A stretch of 64,000 bases of DNA from assembly GCA_002928515.1 (NCBI GenBank), contig PERI01000001.1:310001-374000 (forward strand), given 5' to 3'. The DNA is from Hyphomicrobium sp. (lineage in GTDB: Bacteria > Pseudomonadota > Alphaproteobacteria > Rhizobiales > Hyphomicrobiaceae). The position numbers and the translations under genes are program-made. Under the pieces are notes generated by a model, which searched no databases, was not told the DNA's origin, and worked only from the letters and a program-made list of their open reading frames with translations. Shown here piece by piece: positions 40,948-50,983 of this stretch (position 1 is the first letter of the stretch; each line of letters starts with the position of its first letter).

Positions 40948-42384
40948 TTAAGTCACGCAATCTGCGATCCGAGCGAGAGATTCTTCGCGGCCTAGAACGT
41001 CCAGGACATCGAATACGGGCGGCGACACGGCGCGTCCCGTTAGCGCTGCGCGAAGCGGCTGGGCTACTTTTCCAAGCTTAGCGCCGGTTTCCTCTGAGTA
41101 GCTCCGCACTTCATCTTCGAGTGCGGTGCTTGTCCATTCTGTGACAGCGGTGAAGCGTGTGTGGAGTGCTTTCAATGTGGCGCGCGCATCTGCGTCTAGG
41201 ATTTTTTCAGCTTTTTCGTCGCGCGCAATCGGGCGTGCGGAGAACAGGAATTGTGCGCCGTCGATGAGTTCAAGCAAAGTTTTTGCGCGCTCTTTCATGG
41301 ATGGCATGGCGCGGACGAGTTTTGCGCGCATCGCCGCATCGATTTTTGCATCGATGGTCGTGCCGCCTTCGATTTCGGGCAATAGGTCGATCAAGCGCGT
41401 GACGAGTTCGTCATCGCTGCTGTGGCGGATGTAATGGCCATTGAGATCTTCGAGCTTTTTGAAATCGAAGCGGGCAGCGGATTTACCGATGCCATCGATG
41501 TCGAACCATTCCAACAATTGCTCAGTTGAGATAATTTCATCATCACCGTGGCTCCAGCCAAGACGAACAAGGTAGTTGCGAAGAGCAACCGGCAGATAGC
41601 CCATGGCGCGATAATCTTGAACGGCTTGCGCGCCATGACGTTTGGAGAGTTTTGCGCCGTCAGGTCCATGGATGAGTGGGACGTGCGCGAATTCCGGTAC
41701 GGTCCAATGCATGCCGAGATAAATCTGCGTTTGCCGCGCCGTGTTGGTTAGATGATCGACGCCGCGCACCACTTGCGTGATGCCCATGTCGTGATCATCG
41801 ACCACGACGGCGAGATTATATGTTGGGTTGCCGTCTGAGCGGACGATGATGAGATCATCTAAATCCTTATTCGGGAATACGACGCGGCCTTGGACATGAT
41901 CGTTGACGATGGTTTCACCATCGCGCGCAGCCTTCAGACGTACGACGGGTTTAATATCTGTAGGCGCATCTTTGGGGTCGCGATCGCGCCATGGCGAGAG
42001 AAAAATTTGCGGGCGTCCTTCCGCTTTCGCTTGTTCGCGCGCGGCTTCGATTTCGGATGGTGAACAATAGCAGTGATAGGCTGCTCCACGTGCGAGTAAT
42101 TCATCGGCAATGGCACGATGCCGGTCGCCACGTGCGAATTGTGAGACGGCTTCACCATCCCAATCGAGTTCAAGCCATTTCAATCCGTCTAAGATGGCGG
42201 CAACGGCTGCTTCGTTGTTACGTTCGCGATCGGTGTCTTCGATGCGCAGTAGGAATTTTCCACCACGACCTCGGGCATAAAGCCAATTGAAGAGGGCAGT
42301 TCGCGCGCCACCGATATGCAGATAGCCTGTGGGTGATGGGGCAAAGCGTACGATTGGCGCGCTTGTTGTTTTGTCCGCTGTCAT
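40948..42384 (-). CDS. gltX: Glutamyl-tRNA synthetase
   Basis: A 478-residue class I aminoacyl-tRNA synthetase. Seen: the HIGH-type motif [20 protein letters not shown] near the N-terminus, [20 protein letters not shown] with the KMSKS-type KLSKR, and a helical anticodon-binding C-terminus. ATG 42384 ([10 protein letters not shown]) is preceded by AAAGGTCC; the longer open frame to 42483 is not supported by the family N-terminus. Alphaproteobacteria often have two GltX paralogues with different tRNA specificity, and which one this is cannot be told here. Confidence 0.94.
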   Translation of the reverse strand: MTADKTTSAPIVRFAPSPTGYLHIGGARTALFNWLYARGRGGKFLLRIEDTDRERNNEAAVAAILDGLKWLELDWDGEAVSQFARGDRHRAIADELLARGAAYHCYCSPSEIEAAREQAKAEGRPQIFLSPWRDRDPKDAPTDIKPVVRLKAARDGETIVNDHVQGRVVFPNKDLDDLIIVRSDGNPTYNLAVVVDDHDMGITQVVRGVDHLTNTARQTQIYLGMHWTVPEFAHVPLIHGPDGAKLSKRHGAQAVQDYRAMGYLPVALRNYLVRLGWSHGDDEIISTEQLLEWFDIDGIGKSAARFDFKKLEDLNGHYIRHSSDDELVTRLIDLLPEIEGGTTIDAKIDAAMRAKLVRAMPSMKERAKTLLELIDGAQFLFSARPIARDEKAEKILDADARATLKALHTRFTAVTEWTSTALEDEVRSYSEETGAKLGKVAQPLRAALTGRAVSPPVFDVLDVLGREESLARIADCVT

Positions 42385-42546
42385 AGGACCTTTTTGCTTT
42401 TGATAATTGAGGATTTTATCGGTTGCTCGTAGCATAGGGTCTGCGTCAAGGGTAGGGGCCAGAATGCGCGAGGATAGGCGCACGAAAGGGCGTTTCCGGT
42501 TGGGATTGCGTGCCCGATCGCATGCAAGCCTTTGTTCGGTGTGTAT

Positions 42547-44858
42547 ATGACCGAGACGACTTCGCGCACTTTAGGGACGATAGCTTCACATGACGCTGTG
42601 TTTGCAGCCAGTCAGCCTTTAAATTTTTTTGATCGTGTTCGTCTCATGCTCGATGCGGAGCGTTCACGTTTTTTTTGTGGTCGCCAGTATTTCTGGGTGC
42701 GGGTATTGCGATTTACTTTGTGATACCGCGAGAGCCCGACTTGCTGTCGGCGGCATTGCCGTTGAGCATTTTTTTAATCGCCAAACTCATCGCCGCGCGC
42801 GGCACATATGTTTCGCTCGCGTTGTCAGCGTTGTGTTTGATAGGCGCTGGGTTCATCGTGGCGAAGCTGCGCGTTGAGTATGTGCGAGCCCCTGTACTGG
42901 AGCGACCCCTGCGCAGTGTTGAAGTGATTGGAGTCGTGATGCGCGCTGAGCCGCGGGTGCCACGTGGCCAGCGACTGACACTCGATGTTGAAAAACTTGG
43001 CTCACTTACAAAGAGCGAGATGCCTGTTCGTGTACGAATTCGTACGCTGAACAAAGACAGTCAATTCGTTCCCGGCGACCGTGTGCGGGTGAAAGCAACA
43101 CTTGCTCCGCCTGCAAAACCTGCACTGCCCGGAGGGTTCGACTATGCGCGGACGGCGTGGTTCGAACGGCTCGGAGGCGTTGGATACACGCTATCACGTC
43201 CGGTGGTCGAAGGCCGTGTCGAACCGGGCGATTTATACAGCACCGTGCAGCAGTGGATCGATCAGTTTCGGGCCTCGGTCGGCGCGCGGATTTCTCAAAT
43301 ATTGCCGGGTGAAACGGGTGCCATCGCACGCGCACTGATTACCGGCGAGCGCGGTGGCATTAGCGAAGAGACGAACGATGCGTTTCGCGCATCCGGCTTG
43401 TTTCACATTCTTTCGATCTCGGGTCTGCATATGGTCGTCATGGCCGGGGCCGTTTTTTATGCGGTGCGATTTTTTCTAGCGCTGTTTCCGGCAATTGCAC
43501 TGCGCTTTCCGATTAAGAAATTTGCTGCTGTAGCGGGCATGTTTGCTGCCGTGGCGTATATGGCGATATCGGGCGGCGCGTTCGCAACCGTGCGTGCAAC
43601 TGTCATGATCGTGATTATGTTTACGGCCGTGCTGTTCGATCGGCCTGCACTGGCGCTGCGCAATGTTGCGCTGTCTGCGTTTCTAATCTTGGCGCTATAT
43701 CCAGAGAGCCTGTTCGATGCCGGATTTCAAATGTCGTTTGCCGCCGTGACAGGTCTCATTGCGGCCTATGAAATCATCCGTCAGCGCATGGCGCGTCGGG
43801 GTGAGCCGCATCCGATTTTGCGGGTCGGATTATTTTTTGGCGGCATCGTCGCTTCGACGCTGATTGCAAGTGCTGCCGTGGCGCCGTTTGCGGCTTATCA
43901 TTTTCATCAGAGCCAGCAATACGCGGTTCTTGCCAATTTGGTTGCGATACCGATTTGCAATATCATCGTGATGCCTTGTGCGCTGGCAGCGCTTGTGCTG
44001 ATGCCGTTCGGATTGGAATGGCCAGCGCTTTGGCTGCTCGGCAAGGGCATCGAGGCGATGACGTGGTGTGCGCAAACTGTTGGCGCGTTGCCGGGGGCCG
44101 TTGGTCATATACCAGCGATGCCAACGCTAGCATTCGGCCTCATGGTCTGCGGCGGATTGTGGTTGGCGCTGTGGCAAACGCGATGGCGGGTGTTGGGAAT
44201 TGGCTTGGTGCTTGCTGGACTGGTGCTAGCCCCGACGCTGCCGCGTCCGGATATGCTGGTCACAAAGGGTGGTGAGTTGGTGGCGCTGCGTCTCGCTGAT
44301 GGCACGTTATCGGCATTGCCTGCGCGGCAATCCAAGTTCGAATTAAAGCGATGGCTGGAGCATGACGGTGATGGTCGAGAGGTCGATGCCGCACAGAAAG
44401 GCGTAGGCTTTACGTGCGATTCTTCAGGGTGTCTTGCGCGCGTGAAGGGCGTCGATGTGGCTGTGCCGCGGCACCCGTCGGCGCTGGCCGATGACTGTGC
44501 GCGGGCGCGTGTTTTGGTGCTGTCGATACCGCGTCCTGCTTGGTGCGAAGGCCCCGAGACGGTGATCGATCTGTTCGATGTCTGGCGTGACGCGGGTTAC
44601 GCTTTATACGTCGATGCGCGCGGTGACAGCGCGCCACCGGTTGTGCGCGTTGTCAGCATCGCGTCGTTTCGCGGTGCGCGTCCGTGGTCGGCGCCAATCA
44701 CTCAGCGAGACAAGATTGCGAGTTTGCCAGTTCCGCGCGTGGACGGTGCGGGCGATGATCGCAATTTAACGCCAGCACCCGTTGCTCAGCCGCGCGAGGA
44801 ACCTCGCCCCGAGATCGATGACGAGGCTTTCGAAGCTTTGCTTGACAGTCCTCAGTAG
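42547..44858 (+). CDS. comEC: ComEC/Rec2-family membrane protein, with an apparent frameshift near the N-terminus
   Basis: The long frame from 42675 (727 residues) holds a DUF4131-like N-terminal region, then the competence domain with [19 protein letters not shown] and about ten helices. ComEC forms the inner-membrane channel for single-stranded DNA uptake. The expected N-terminus, [20 protein letters not shown] ... [18 protein letters not shown], is in another frame starting at ATG 42547. It runs into a T8 tract at 42669-42676, and one extra T would join it to [15 protein letters not shown] in the main frame. So the gene is either disrupted, slippage-dependent, or the sequence has a homopolymer error. 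A C-terminal metallo-beta-lactamase domain is absent. Confidence 0.85.
42669..42676 (+). other. T8 homopolymer at the comEC frame break
   Basis: Eight consecutive T residues. With eight, the upstream frame continues TGT GGT CGC; with nine it would read TTG TGG TCG, joining the two comEC parts. Confidence 0.8.
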
Positions 44859-45580
44859 CGACGCAACAGCCCCACCAAGCGGCCCTGAATATCGACTTGG
44901 TCGGGTCCGAAAATGCGGGTTTTGTATTCCGGATTCGCGGCTTCAAGCGCAATGGTCGAGCCCTTTTTGCGCAGCCGTTTCAAGGTGGCTTCTTCTTTTT
45001 CAACGAGCGCGACAACGATATCGCCGTTTTCGGCGCTATCGCAGCGGCGGATGATGACGGTGTCGCCATCGTGGATACCCGCCTCGATCATCGAGTCGCC
45101 TTTGACTTCGAGTGCGAAATGTTCGCCGTTGGTCAGAAGGTCCGGCGGGCAGGCAATATCGTGGGTATGATTTTGAATGGCGCTGATCGGCGTACCGGCC
45201 GCGATCCGTCCCATGACCGGTATCGATACAGTACGCGCATCGATGACGTGCGAAGGTGGAAGCGATACGTTGGTGCGTGGCGGGCCGCTGCCTTCGATAA
45301 CACTTGGCTGGAACCCTCCGCGCGTGCGCATTTCAGCGATGGCTGGCGCATTCATGGGCGCTGAGTTCTCAGGTAGTTTGATGACTTCGATGGCGCGCGC
45401 ACGATGCGGCAGGCGGCGAATGAAACCGCGCTCGACGAGGGCAGTGATGAGCCGGTGAATGCCTGATTTCGATTTGAGATCAAGGGCGTCTTTCATTTCG
45501 TCGAAGGATGGCGGCACGCCGCTGTCCTGCATGCGATCGTGAATGAAGAGGAGCAGCTCTTTTTGTTTTTCAGTAAGCAT
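44852..45580 (-). CDS. lexA: LexA repressor
   Basis: A 242-residue SOS repressor and self-cleaving protease. Seen: an N-terminal winged helix-turn-helix ([37 protein letters not shown]), the cleavage site Ala-Gly in [12 protein letters not shown], the catalytic Ser in [15 protein letters not shown], and the catalytic Lys in [12 protein letters not shown]. Length is typical for alphaproteobacterial LexA. Its 3' end overlaps comEC by 7 nt. A LexA box lies upstream at 45687-45701. Confidence 0.96.
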   Translation of the reverse strand: MLTEKQKELLLFIHDRMQDSGVPPSFDEMKDALDLKSKSGIHRLITALVERGFIRRLPHRARAIEVIKLPENSAPMNAPAIAEMRTRGGFQPSVIEGSGPPRTNVSLPPSHVIDARTVSIPVMGRIAAGTPISAIQNHTHDIACPPDLLTNGEHFALEVKGDSMIEAGIHDGDTVIIRRCDSAENGDIVVALVEKEEATLKRLRKKGSTIALEAANPEYKTRIFGPDQVDIQGRLVGLLRRY

Positions 45581-45686
45581 GGGGGTTTGGCAGCGTCCCT
45601 GGCTGGCCGACGCGGGCGTCGGGTGAACACGAGGTCCGGCGCGTGCAAGCAGGGGTGCCGGTACAAATCATGTCTGTACGCTACAC

Positions 45687-45701
45687 GTTCTTCAATCGTT
45701 C
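45687..45701 (-). promoter_or_regulatory. Candidate LexA (SOS) box upstream of lexA
   Basis: GTTC-TTCAATC-GTTC matches exactly the alphaproteobacterial SOS box GTTC-N7-GTTC. It lies about 107 nt upstream of the lexA start codon, suggesting autorepression. Read on the lexA strand it is GAAC-N7-GAAC. Confidence 0.75.
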
Positions 45702-45724
45702 CGCAAGTGGTGGGTTTTTCGACT

Positions 45725-46747
45725 TCACGAACTGGCGGCGACGGTCATCAAAACGAAGTCTTTGCCGGTGCGCGTGTCGGGGTGTGCGGGGATGTCGGTC
45801 GTCACCAACAGCATGCCGGGGCGCATGCGGTCGTGGATGACTTGCAGAATGTCGTTATCGACCCGCAGTCGTTTGATGATGGCTTCGTCGGCCGACGCCA
45901 ATGCCTGGCCGTCATCGGCGTGATGCGAAATGGCATGCCATGACAAGCCTTTCGCGCGTCCGCTCTCGCCTTGTAATATAAACACATGCGAGCCAAGGGG
46001 CGTTGCGGGGTCTGTGATCTCGGCGCGACCGGTTGCGATCACAACGCCATCCACCAGCACGTTTGCCGAGCTGTCTGCGCCGCTGACGATGATTGATGTC
46101 GGGGCCGAATAGTCATCGACCTTGGCCGCCCAGGGCAGCACTTCGCGCTTGGCATTGTCAGCCGATGTTTTGAGTTTGGCACGAACAGTTGCGAATTCGT
46201 CGGCGGCATATTTCGAGAGCACCAGTCCGGGATGCGCAACTTGACTGGGTTGGGCGTGGCTGCCTGCCAGGATCACCGGAGTGCCGACTTGCGTGATCGA
46301 GAATAGTAATTCGGAAAATTTGGTCGGCAGTCGTATGCACCCGTGAGACGCTGGATATCCCGGCAGGTTGCCTGCATGTAGCGCGACCCCGCTCCACGTC
46401 AGCCGGTTCATGTTGGGCATCGGCGCATTGTTGTACGTCGATGAGTGGTGGTTTTTGTCTTTCTCCAGGATCGTGAAGACGCCGGTTGGTGTTTCGTGGC
46501 CGGGCTTTCCGGTCGAGCAGGTCGAAACTGCAATGCGAATGCCGTTGCGATACACGTGCACGCGCTGATCAGGTATCGAGACGATGATCGCAAGGCGGCC
46601 TTTGGGTGAGCGCTCGGGGTGCCAGGTAAATTGGCCGGGTTTCAGCGCAGCGATTTCCTTGAGGAACGTGTCAGCGAGCGCCGTGCCCCACAGGGCGGTT
46701 CCGGCGGTGGTGCCGAGCAGCACTTGCAACGCAACGCGACGATCCAT
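45725..46747 (-). CDS. L,D-transpeptidase (YkuD domain), exported
   Basis: A 340-residue protein predicted to form 3-3 peptidoglycan cross-links or attach proteins to peptidoglycan in the periplasm. Seen: an N-terminal MDRRVALQVLLGTTAGTALW export signal with a twin-arginine-like pair, then the YkuD domain with IVSIPDQRVHVYRNGIRIAV, and the active-site motif YPASHGCIRLPTKFSELLF with the catalytic Cys. The C-terminal 150 residues are less conserved. ATG 46747 gives the signal; the longer open frame to 46846 is rejected. Confidence 0.9.
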   Translation of the reverse strand: MDRRVALQVLLGTTAGTALWGTALADTFLKEIAALKPGQFTWHPERSPKGRLAIIVSIPDQRVHVYRNGIRIAVSTCSTGKPGHETPTGVFTILEKDKNHHSSTYNNAPMPNMNRLTWSGVALHAGNLPGYPASHGCIRLPTKFSELLFSITQVGTPVILAGSHAQPSQVAHPGLVLSKYAADEFATVRAKLKTSADNAKREVLPWAAKVDDYSAPTSIIVSGADSSANVLVDGVVIATGRAEITDPATPLGSHVFILQGESGRAKGLSWHAISHHADDGQALASADEAIIKRLRVDNDILQVIHDRMRPGMLLVTTDIPAHPDTRTGKDFVLMTVAASS

Positions 46748-46981
46748 GGTGGCGGCTTTCACGCTTAGGGTTTGATGGCCTCCCTCAGGCAACGTTTTCG
46801 GGGAAAATTTGTCTGGCGGCAAGTGGGGGCCGCTGTTGCAGCGCAAGATCGAGGGGTGGGTGATGGCGTGCGGGAGGGCGGGGAGGAGCGTCCGGCCGCC
46901 CGCGTCTCAGCATCGTTTCGCCGGAGTTTGGCGTTTGGATCGTTTCAGCAGACTCAGGCGTTGCGTGCGAAAGGGATTTTG

Positions 46982-47287
46982 ATGTTCAGATTTTTGGGCG
47001 GGTTGATCGGCATTTTTGCGATGCTGATTATCGAGTTGGTTGTGACGATGCTCGTGTATGTCGGGCTCAATCTTTACAGTTTCGAATTGTTCGGCACGCT
47101 GGTGCGGTATGCGGGCGCGGCGCTTGAGATGATGGCGGCACTTGTCGAGCGCGTGTTCGCGAGTTCTGCCAACACCGCCTACGCGAGCGTATTCGGCGAA
47201 CTGGGGCCGAAGTCGATGCTGCTGTTGTTGATCGGTCTTGTCGTGGCGGCGGTGTTGCGGGTGCTCGTTGGAGCCGTGCGCGGGTAG
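46982..47287 (+). CDS. Small membrane protein, unknown function
   Basis: A 101-residue protein with an N-terminal hydrophobic region MFRFLGGLIGIFAMLIIELV continuing through about residue 33, and a C-terminal helix near residues 79-98 (MLLLLIGLVVAAVLRVLVG). A hydrophilic middle contains NTAYASVFGELGPKS. ATG 46982 follows GCGAAAGGGATTTTG with an acceptable ribosome-binding site. The longer open frame from 46772 overlaps the divergent L,D-transpeptidase leader. No family recognised. Confidence 0.55.
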   Translation: MFRFLGGLIGIFAMLIIELVVTMLVYVGLNLYSFELFGTLVRYAGAALEMMAALVERVFASSANTAYASVFGELGPKSMLLLLIGLVVAAVLRVLVGAVRG

Positions 47288-47305
47288 TGCGCGTGCATCC
47301 AGGAT

Positions 47306-47695
47306 TTACTCATCGCGCGATTGGCTTAAATGCGCGAGGGCCGCTGCGTTTTGTTCCCAATTCTGTCCGTCGAAGGGTTCTATGGTGAGCGTGCGCGGCG
47401 GCGTGTCGAGGCAGCGGACGTTGACGTCGATGCCGTCCGGGTTCGAGCGCGGTATGTAGAACGGTTTGATGCCGCAGATTTTGCAGAACGTGTGTTTGGC
47501 GACGCCGGTGTTGAACGTGTAGGTTGTCAGGTTTTCTGCGCCGCGCGTGATGCGGAATTTTTGCGCGGGCACGATGAGATGCAGGAAGCCTGATTTCGCG
47601 CACAGCGAGCAATTGCAATCTTGTGCGACGATGTCGTCTGGTGCTTCGACCTCGAACGCGACGGTGCCGCAGTGGCATGAGCCGGTGTGGAGCAT
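47306..47695 (-). CDS. GFA (glutathione-dependent formaldehyde-activating) family protein
   Basis: A 129-residue zinc-binding protein of the Mss4-like/GFA fold. Seen: GSCHCGTVAFEVEAP, DCNCSLCAKSGFLHL and FCKICGIKPFYIPRSNPDGI with conserved cysteines for zinc. The family founder binds glutathione and formaldehyde, but most members are uncharacterised. In a possible C1-metabolising organism a formaldehyde role is tempting and unproven. It is followed upstream by the repeat region at 47735-48060. Confidence 0.85.
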   Translation of the reverse strand: MLHTGSCHCGTVAFEVEAPDDIVAQDCNCSLCAKSGFLHLIVPAQKFRITRGAENLTTYTFNTGVAKHTFCKICGIKPFYIPRSNPDGIDVNVRCLDTPPRTLTIEPFDGQNWEQNAAALAHLSQSRDE

Positions 47696-47734
47696 GGGGG
47701 TGTGCTCAGGTTTGTTGGCGAAGTTTATTGTTAG

Positions 47735-47857
47735 GTCATGCTCGCATAGGCGGACAGACGTGCAAGATCATAATTTGAAATCAAACGGCAGGGTTGTCGT
47801 GGGGCGCGGCCTTTCCCGCAAGGGGACTCCAAGTGGTCGCGCTGGGATGACGGGTGG
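47735..47857. repeat. Extragenic palindromic repeat, copy 1
   Basis: Begins GTCATGCTCGCATAGGCGGA, passes through AATTTGAAATCAAACGGC and TTGTCGTGGGG, and ends GGGATGACGGGTGG. It shares the same order of words with the second copy starting at 47962, but with an additional stretch (CGCAAGGGGACTCCAAGTGG) before the last motif. Lies in the 413-nt gap between the GFA gene and hicB. Confidence 0.7.
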
Positions 47858-47961
47858 GTAGCGTTGCAATCTGCCACAACCTCCGTCGCCGACGTAGGTC
47901 GGCACCCACGACACATCTCTAAGAGCGCGATGTTGGTAGAGTGCGCATTGCCCACCATAAC

Positions 47962-48060
47962 GTCATGCCCGCGTAGGCGGGCATCCGTGCAAGATCGCAA
48001 TTGGAAATCAAACGGCTGGCTTGTCGTGGGTCCCGGCCTTCGCCGGGATGACGGTGGTGG
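47962..48060. repeat. Extragenic palindromic repeat, copy 2
   Basis: Begins GTCATGCCCGCGTAGGCGGG, followed by GCAAGATCGCAATTGGAAAT and CAAACGGCTGGCTTGTCGTG, and ends in the hairpin GTCCCGGCCTTCGCCGGGAT. It contains two small palindromes (GCCCGC ... GCGGGC and CCCGGC ... GCCGGG). The end motif resembles the element in the nuoI-nuoJ gap. Confidence 0.75.
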
Positions 48061-48108
48061 TTGAGTTAATTGCAGAAATTGGCGGCATAGTTCTGCGCGG
48101 CTAATTAT

Positions 48109-48348
48109 TTACTCAGCCGCTTGCAGCTTGTTTGCGAGATCGTGCCCTGACGTTGGTGGCGGAAGCGGTTTTCCGTCGGCGGAATAAATTGCGATGGCTT
48201 CTTCGACGATGTCGCAAAGTTCGTCGAACACGGCTCGCTCGTCATCACCGTGACATCCGCCGAGTAGCAAACCTGGTGCGCTGCCAACGTAAGTCTGATC
48301 TTCTTCAGACCATTCAACGATTTTGACGTAGCGATCACTTAGTTTCAT
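48109..48348 (-). CDS. hicB: HicB-like antitoxin
   Basis: A 79-residue protein of the HicB partial-RNase-H fold: VKIVEWSEEDQTYVGSAPGL followed by the GDDERAVFDELCDIVEEAIA helix. It has no separate DNA-binding domain. It starts by a 4-nt overlap with the end of hicA, the toxin-first order usual for hicAB. Predicted to bind and block HicA. Confidence 0.85.
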   Translation of the reverse strand: MKLSDRYVKIVEWSEEDQTYVGSAPGLLLGGCHGDDERAVFDELCDIVEEAIAIYSADGKPLPPPTSGHDLANKLQAAE

Positions 48349-48542
48349 ATTTGCGACTCCTTAATCGCGCGCTGCACAGCCCGTACCTGATAATGCTTAG
48401 CGTCATCGCCAGCTTTGCCGGAAATTGTAACAGGTTTGGTCATTTTCGGATGCACAAAGTTGCGATGACTGCCTTTGCCACCCCGATTGGTAAAGCCTGC
48501 GCGCTCCAGGTCCTCGATCAATTCGCGAACTTTGGGCGGCAT
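48345..48542 (-). CDS. hicA: HicA toxin (mRNA interferase)
   Basis: A 65-residue dsRBD-like toxin that cleaves mRNA. Seen: VRELIEDLERAGFTNRGGKG, then SHRNFVHPKMTKPVTIS with the conserved catalytic His in GSHRNF, and a C-terminal helix. It begins 11 nt after the mutB stop on the same strand, so it may be read from the mutB transcript. Confidence 0.88.
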   Translation of the reverse strand: MPPKVRELIEDLERAGFTNRGGKGSHRNFVHPKMTKPVTISGKAGDDAKHYQVRAVQRAIKESQI

Positions 48543-48553
48543 GACCTTAAATT

Positions 48554-50725
48554 TTACTCCGCAGCCTGTTTATCCGCATATCCCAACTGCGCGTTGAGTT
48601 TTTCGACGAGGTCGGCGGCGGCTTCGGGGATGTTGGTGCCGGGGCCGAAGACCGCTTTCGCACCGGACGCGAACAGTTCGTCGTAGTCGCTGGGCGGGAT
48701 GACGCCGCCGACGACGATCATGATGTCGCCGCGACCTTCTTTATCCAGCGCGGCTTTCAATTCCGGCACGAGCGTCAAATGTCCGGCGGTGAGTGACGAC
48801 ACGCCGACGACGTGGACGTCGTTCTCGACCGCCTGGCGCGCGGCTTCGTCGGCGGTGGCAAACAGCGGCCCGATATCGACATCGAAGCCGAGGTCGGCGA
48901 ACGCGGACGCGATGACTTTCTGGCCGCGGTCGTGGCCGTCTTGGCCGAGCTTGGCAATCAGGATGCGCGGGCGGCGGCCGTCGTTTTTGTCGAAGGCTTC
49001 GACCAGCTTCTTGACGCGATCCATGCTGGGATTCATCGCCGCTTCCTTCTTATAGACGCCGGAGATGGCGCGGATTTCCGCCTTGTGCCGGGTGAAGACT
49101 TTTTCCAGTGCGTACGAGATTTCGCCGACCGTCGCCATTTTGCGCGCGGCTTTGACGGCAAGGTCGAGCAGGTTGGCGTTGCCTTTCGCGCCTTCGGTCA
49201 ATGCGTCGAGGGCTGCCTGCACATCCGCTTCGTTGCGCTCGGCACGCAGGCGCGCGAGTTTTGCCAACTGCTGTTCGCGCACCGACTTGTTATCGACCTT
49301 CAGGAAGTTGACTTCGCGGTCGCCCTTGATGCGGAACTTGTTGATGCCGGTGATGGTTTGGCGGCCCGAGTCAATGCGCGCTTGCGTGCGTGCGGCGGCT
49401 TCTTCGATGCGCATTTTCGGGATGCCGAGCGCGATGGCTTTTGCCATGCCGCCCTGTTCTTCGATTTCGGCAATGTGCAGCAAAGCTTTTTGCGCGAGGT
49501 CGTAGGTCAGGCGTTCGACGTAGTGACTGCCGCCCCACGGGTCGATGGTGCGTGTGGTGCCGCTTTCCTGTTGCAACAGAAGCTGCGTGTTGCGGGCGAT
49601 GCGCGCGGAGAAGTCAGTCGGCAAGGCGATGGCTTCGTCGAGGCCGTTGGTGTGCAGCGATTGCGTGTGGCCTTGCGTGGCGGCCATGGCTTCCAAGCAG
49701 GTGCGTGTTGCGTTGTTGAAAATATCCTGCGCGGTGAGAGACCAGCCTGAGGTTTGCGAGTGCGTGCGCAGCGACAGCGATCGCGCGTCCTTGGGGTTAA
49801 ATTCTTCCTTGATGAGTTTCGCCCACAGCAAACGCGCGGCGCGCATCTTGGCGATCTCCATGAAGTAATTCATGCCGATGGCCCAGAAGAACGACAACCT
49901 TGGAGCAAAGGCGTCGATGTCCATGCCGGCGGCAACGCCGGCGCGCGCATATTCGATGCCGTCGGCAATGGTGTAGCCGAGTTCGAGGTCGGCGGTCGCG
50001 CCCGCTTCCTGCATGTGATAGCCGGAAATCGAAATCGAGTTGAACTTCGGCATATGCTCGGACGTGTAGGCGAAGATGTCCGAGACGATGCGCATCGAAG
50101 GGGCAGGCGGATAAATGTAGGTGTTGCGCACCATGAACTCTTTCAGAATGTCGTTCTGAATGGTGCCCGCGAGTTTCGATGGCGGCACGCCTTGCTCTTC
50201 GCCCGCAACGATGAACAGCGCGAGGATCGGCAGCACGGCGCCGTTCATCGTCATCGACACGGTCATGTCTTGGAGGGGGATGCTGTCGAACAGCGTGCGC
50301 ATGTCGTAAATGCTATCGATGGCGACGCCCGCCATGCCGACGTCGCCTTTGACGCGCGGGTGGTCTGAATCGTAACCGCGATGGGTGGCGAGATCGAAGG
50401 CGATCGAGAGGCCTTTTTGCCCGGCCGCGATGTTGCGGCGGTAGAAGGCGTTGCTGTCTTCGGCGGTCGAGAAGCCTGCGTACTGGCGGATGGTCCACGG
50501 TTGGAGCGCGTACATGGCCGGATAGGGACCGCGCACATAAGGGGCGATGCCGGGAAGCGTGTCGAGGTGATCGAGGCCCGCGGTGTCGGCCTCGGTGTAA
50601 ACGGGCTTTACGGGTATGCCTTCGGGCGTTTCCCAGATCGGGCCATCGGGACGCTGTGCAGCCGATCCGGACATTGCGGCCGGAACGTCCAGGTCGAGTT
50701 TCGTGAAGTCAGGGATCGCGGACAT
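48554..50725 (-). CDS. mutB: Methylmalonyl-CoA mutase large (catalytic) subunit
   Basis: A 723-residue B12-dependent enzyme converting (R)-methylmalonyl-CoA to succinyl-CoA. Seen: the TIM-barrel domain with [40 protein letters not shown] and [20 protein letters not shown], and the cobalamin-binding domain with [20 protein letters not shown] (the DxHxxG motif) and [15 protein letters not shown] 50725 gives [13 protein letters not shown]; the open frame to 51088 is longer but unlike the family. Its partner mutA lies 3.9 kb away on the same strand. Confidence 0.96.
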   Translation of the reverse strand: MSAIPDFTKLDLDVPAAMSGSAAQRPDGPIWETPEGIPVKPVYTEADTAGLDHLDTLPGIAPYVRGPYPAMYALQPWTIRQYAGFSTAEDSNAFYRRNIAAGQKGLSIAFDLATHRGYDSDHPRVKGDVGMAGVAIDSIYDMRTLFDSIPLQDMTVSMTMNGAVLPILALFIVAGEEQGVPPSKLAGTIQNDILKEFMVRNTYIYPPAPSMRIVSDIFAYTSEHMPKFNSISISGYHMQEAGATADLELGYTIADGIEYARAGVAAGMDIDAFAPRLSFFWAIGMNYFMEIAKMRAARLLWAKLIKEEFNPKDARSLSLRTHSQTSGWSLTAQDIFNNATRTCLEAMAATQGHTQSLHTNGLDEAIALPTDFSARIARNTQLLLQQESGTTRTIDPWGGSHYVERLTYDLAQKALLHIAEIEEQGGMAKAIALGIPKMRIEEAAARTQARIDSGRQTITGINKFRIKGDREVNFLKVDNKSVREQQLAKLARLRAERNEADVQAALDALTEGAKGNANLLDLAVKAARKMATVGEISYALEKVFTRHKAEIRAISGVYKKEAAMNPSMDRVKKLVEAFDKNDGRRPRILIAKLGQDGHDRGQKVIASAFADLGFDVDIGPLFATADEAARQAVENDVHVVGVSSLTAGHLTLVPELKAALDKEGRGDIMIVVGGVIPPSDYDELFASGAKAVFGPGTNIPEAAADLVEKLNAQLGYADKQAAE

Positions 50726-50983
50726 CAGGTTCTGTTCCAGCTTGGGGCAGCGGATTTGCGGGCTGATTTTGGAAGTTTGTAAGTAGCATGGCAAGGCGGG
50801 GATGGCGATGCGGCGAAGGCTTGCGGATTTGGGGTGCGTTAACGGCAGAATTGACGAGCACAAAGCCATTCGGGGCTCATGTGCGGCGCTGGGGCCTCGG
50901 CCAGACGGGTTGCGAAATCGATCTTGCTTTTGGCAGCTTGTAATGCCTGATGCCGTATTCATAACAGCAGGGTCAAGGCCAAC

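Noticed and set aside
47697-48108. Possible CRISPR-like array because of repeated words
   Set aside because: Only two imperfect copies of about 100 nt with no regular short repeat-spacer spacing and no cas genes; better explained as extragenic palindromic elements.
48812-49750. 312-codon plus-strand frame opposite mutB
   Set aside because: It is fully antisense to a well-supported mutB and its amino-acid pattern is the mirror of that gene's codons.
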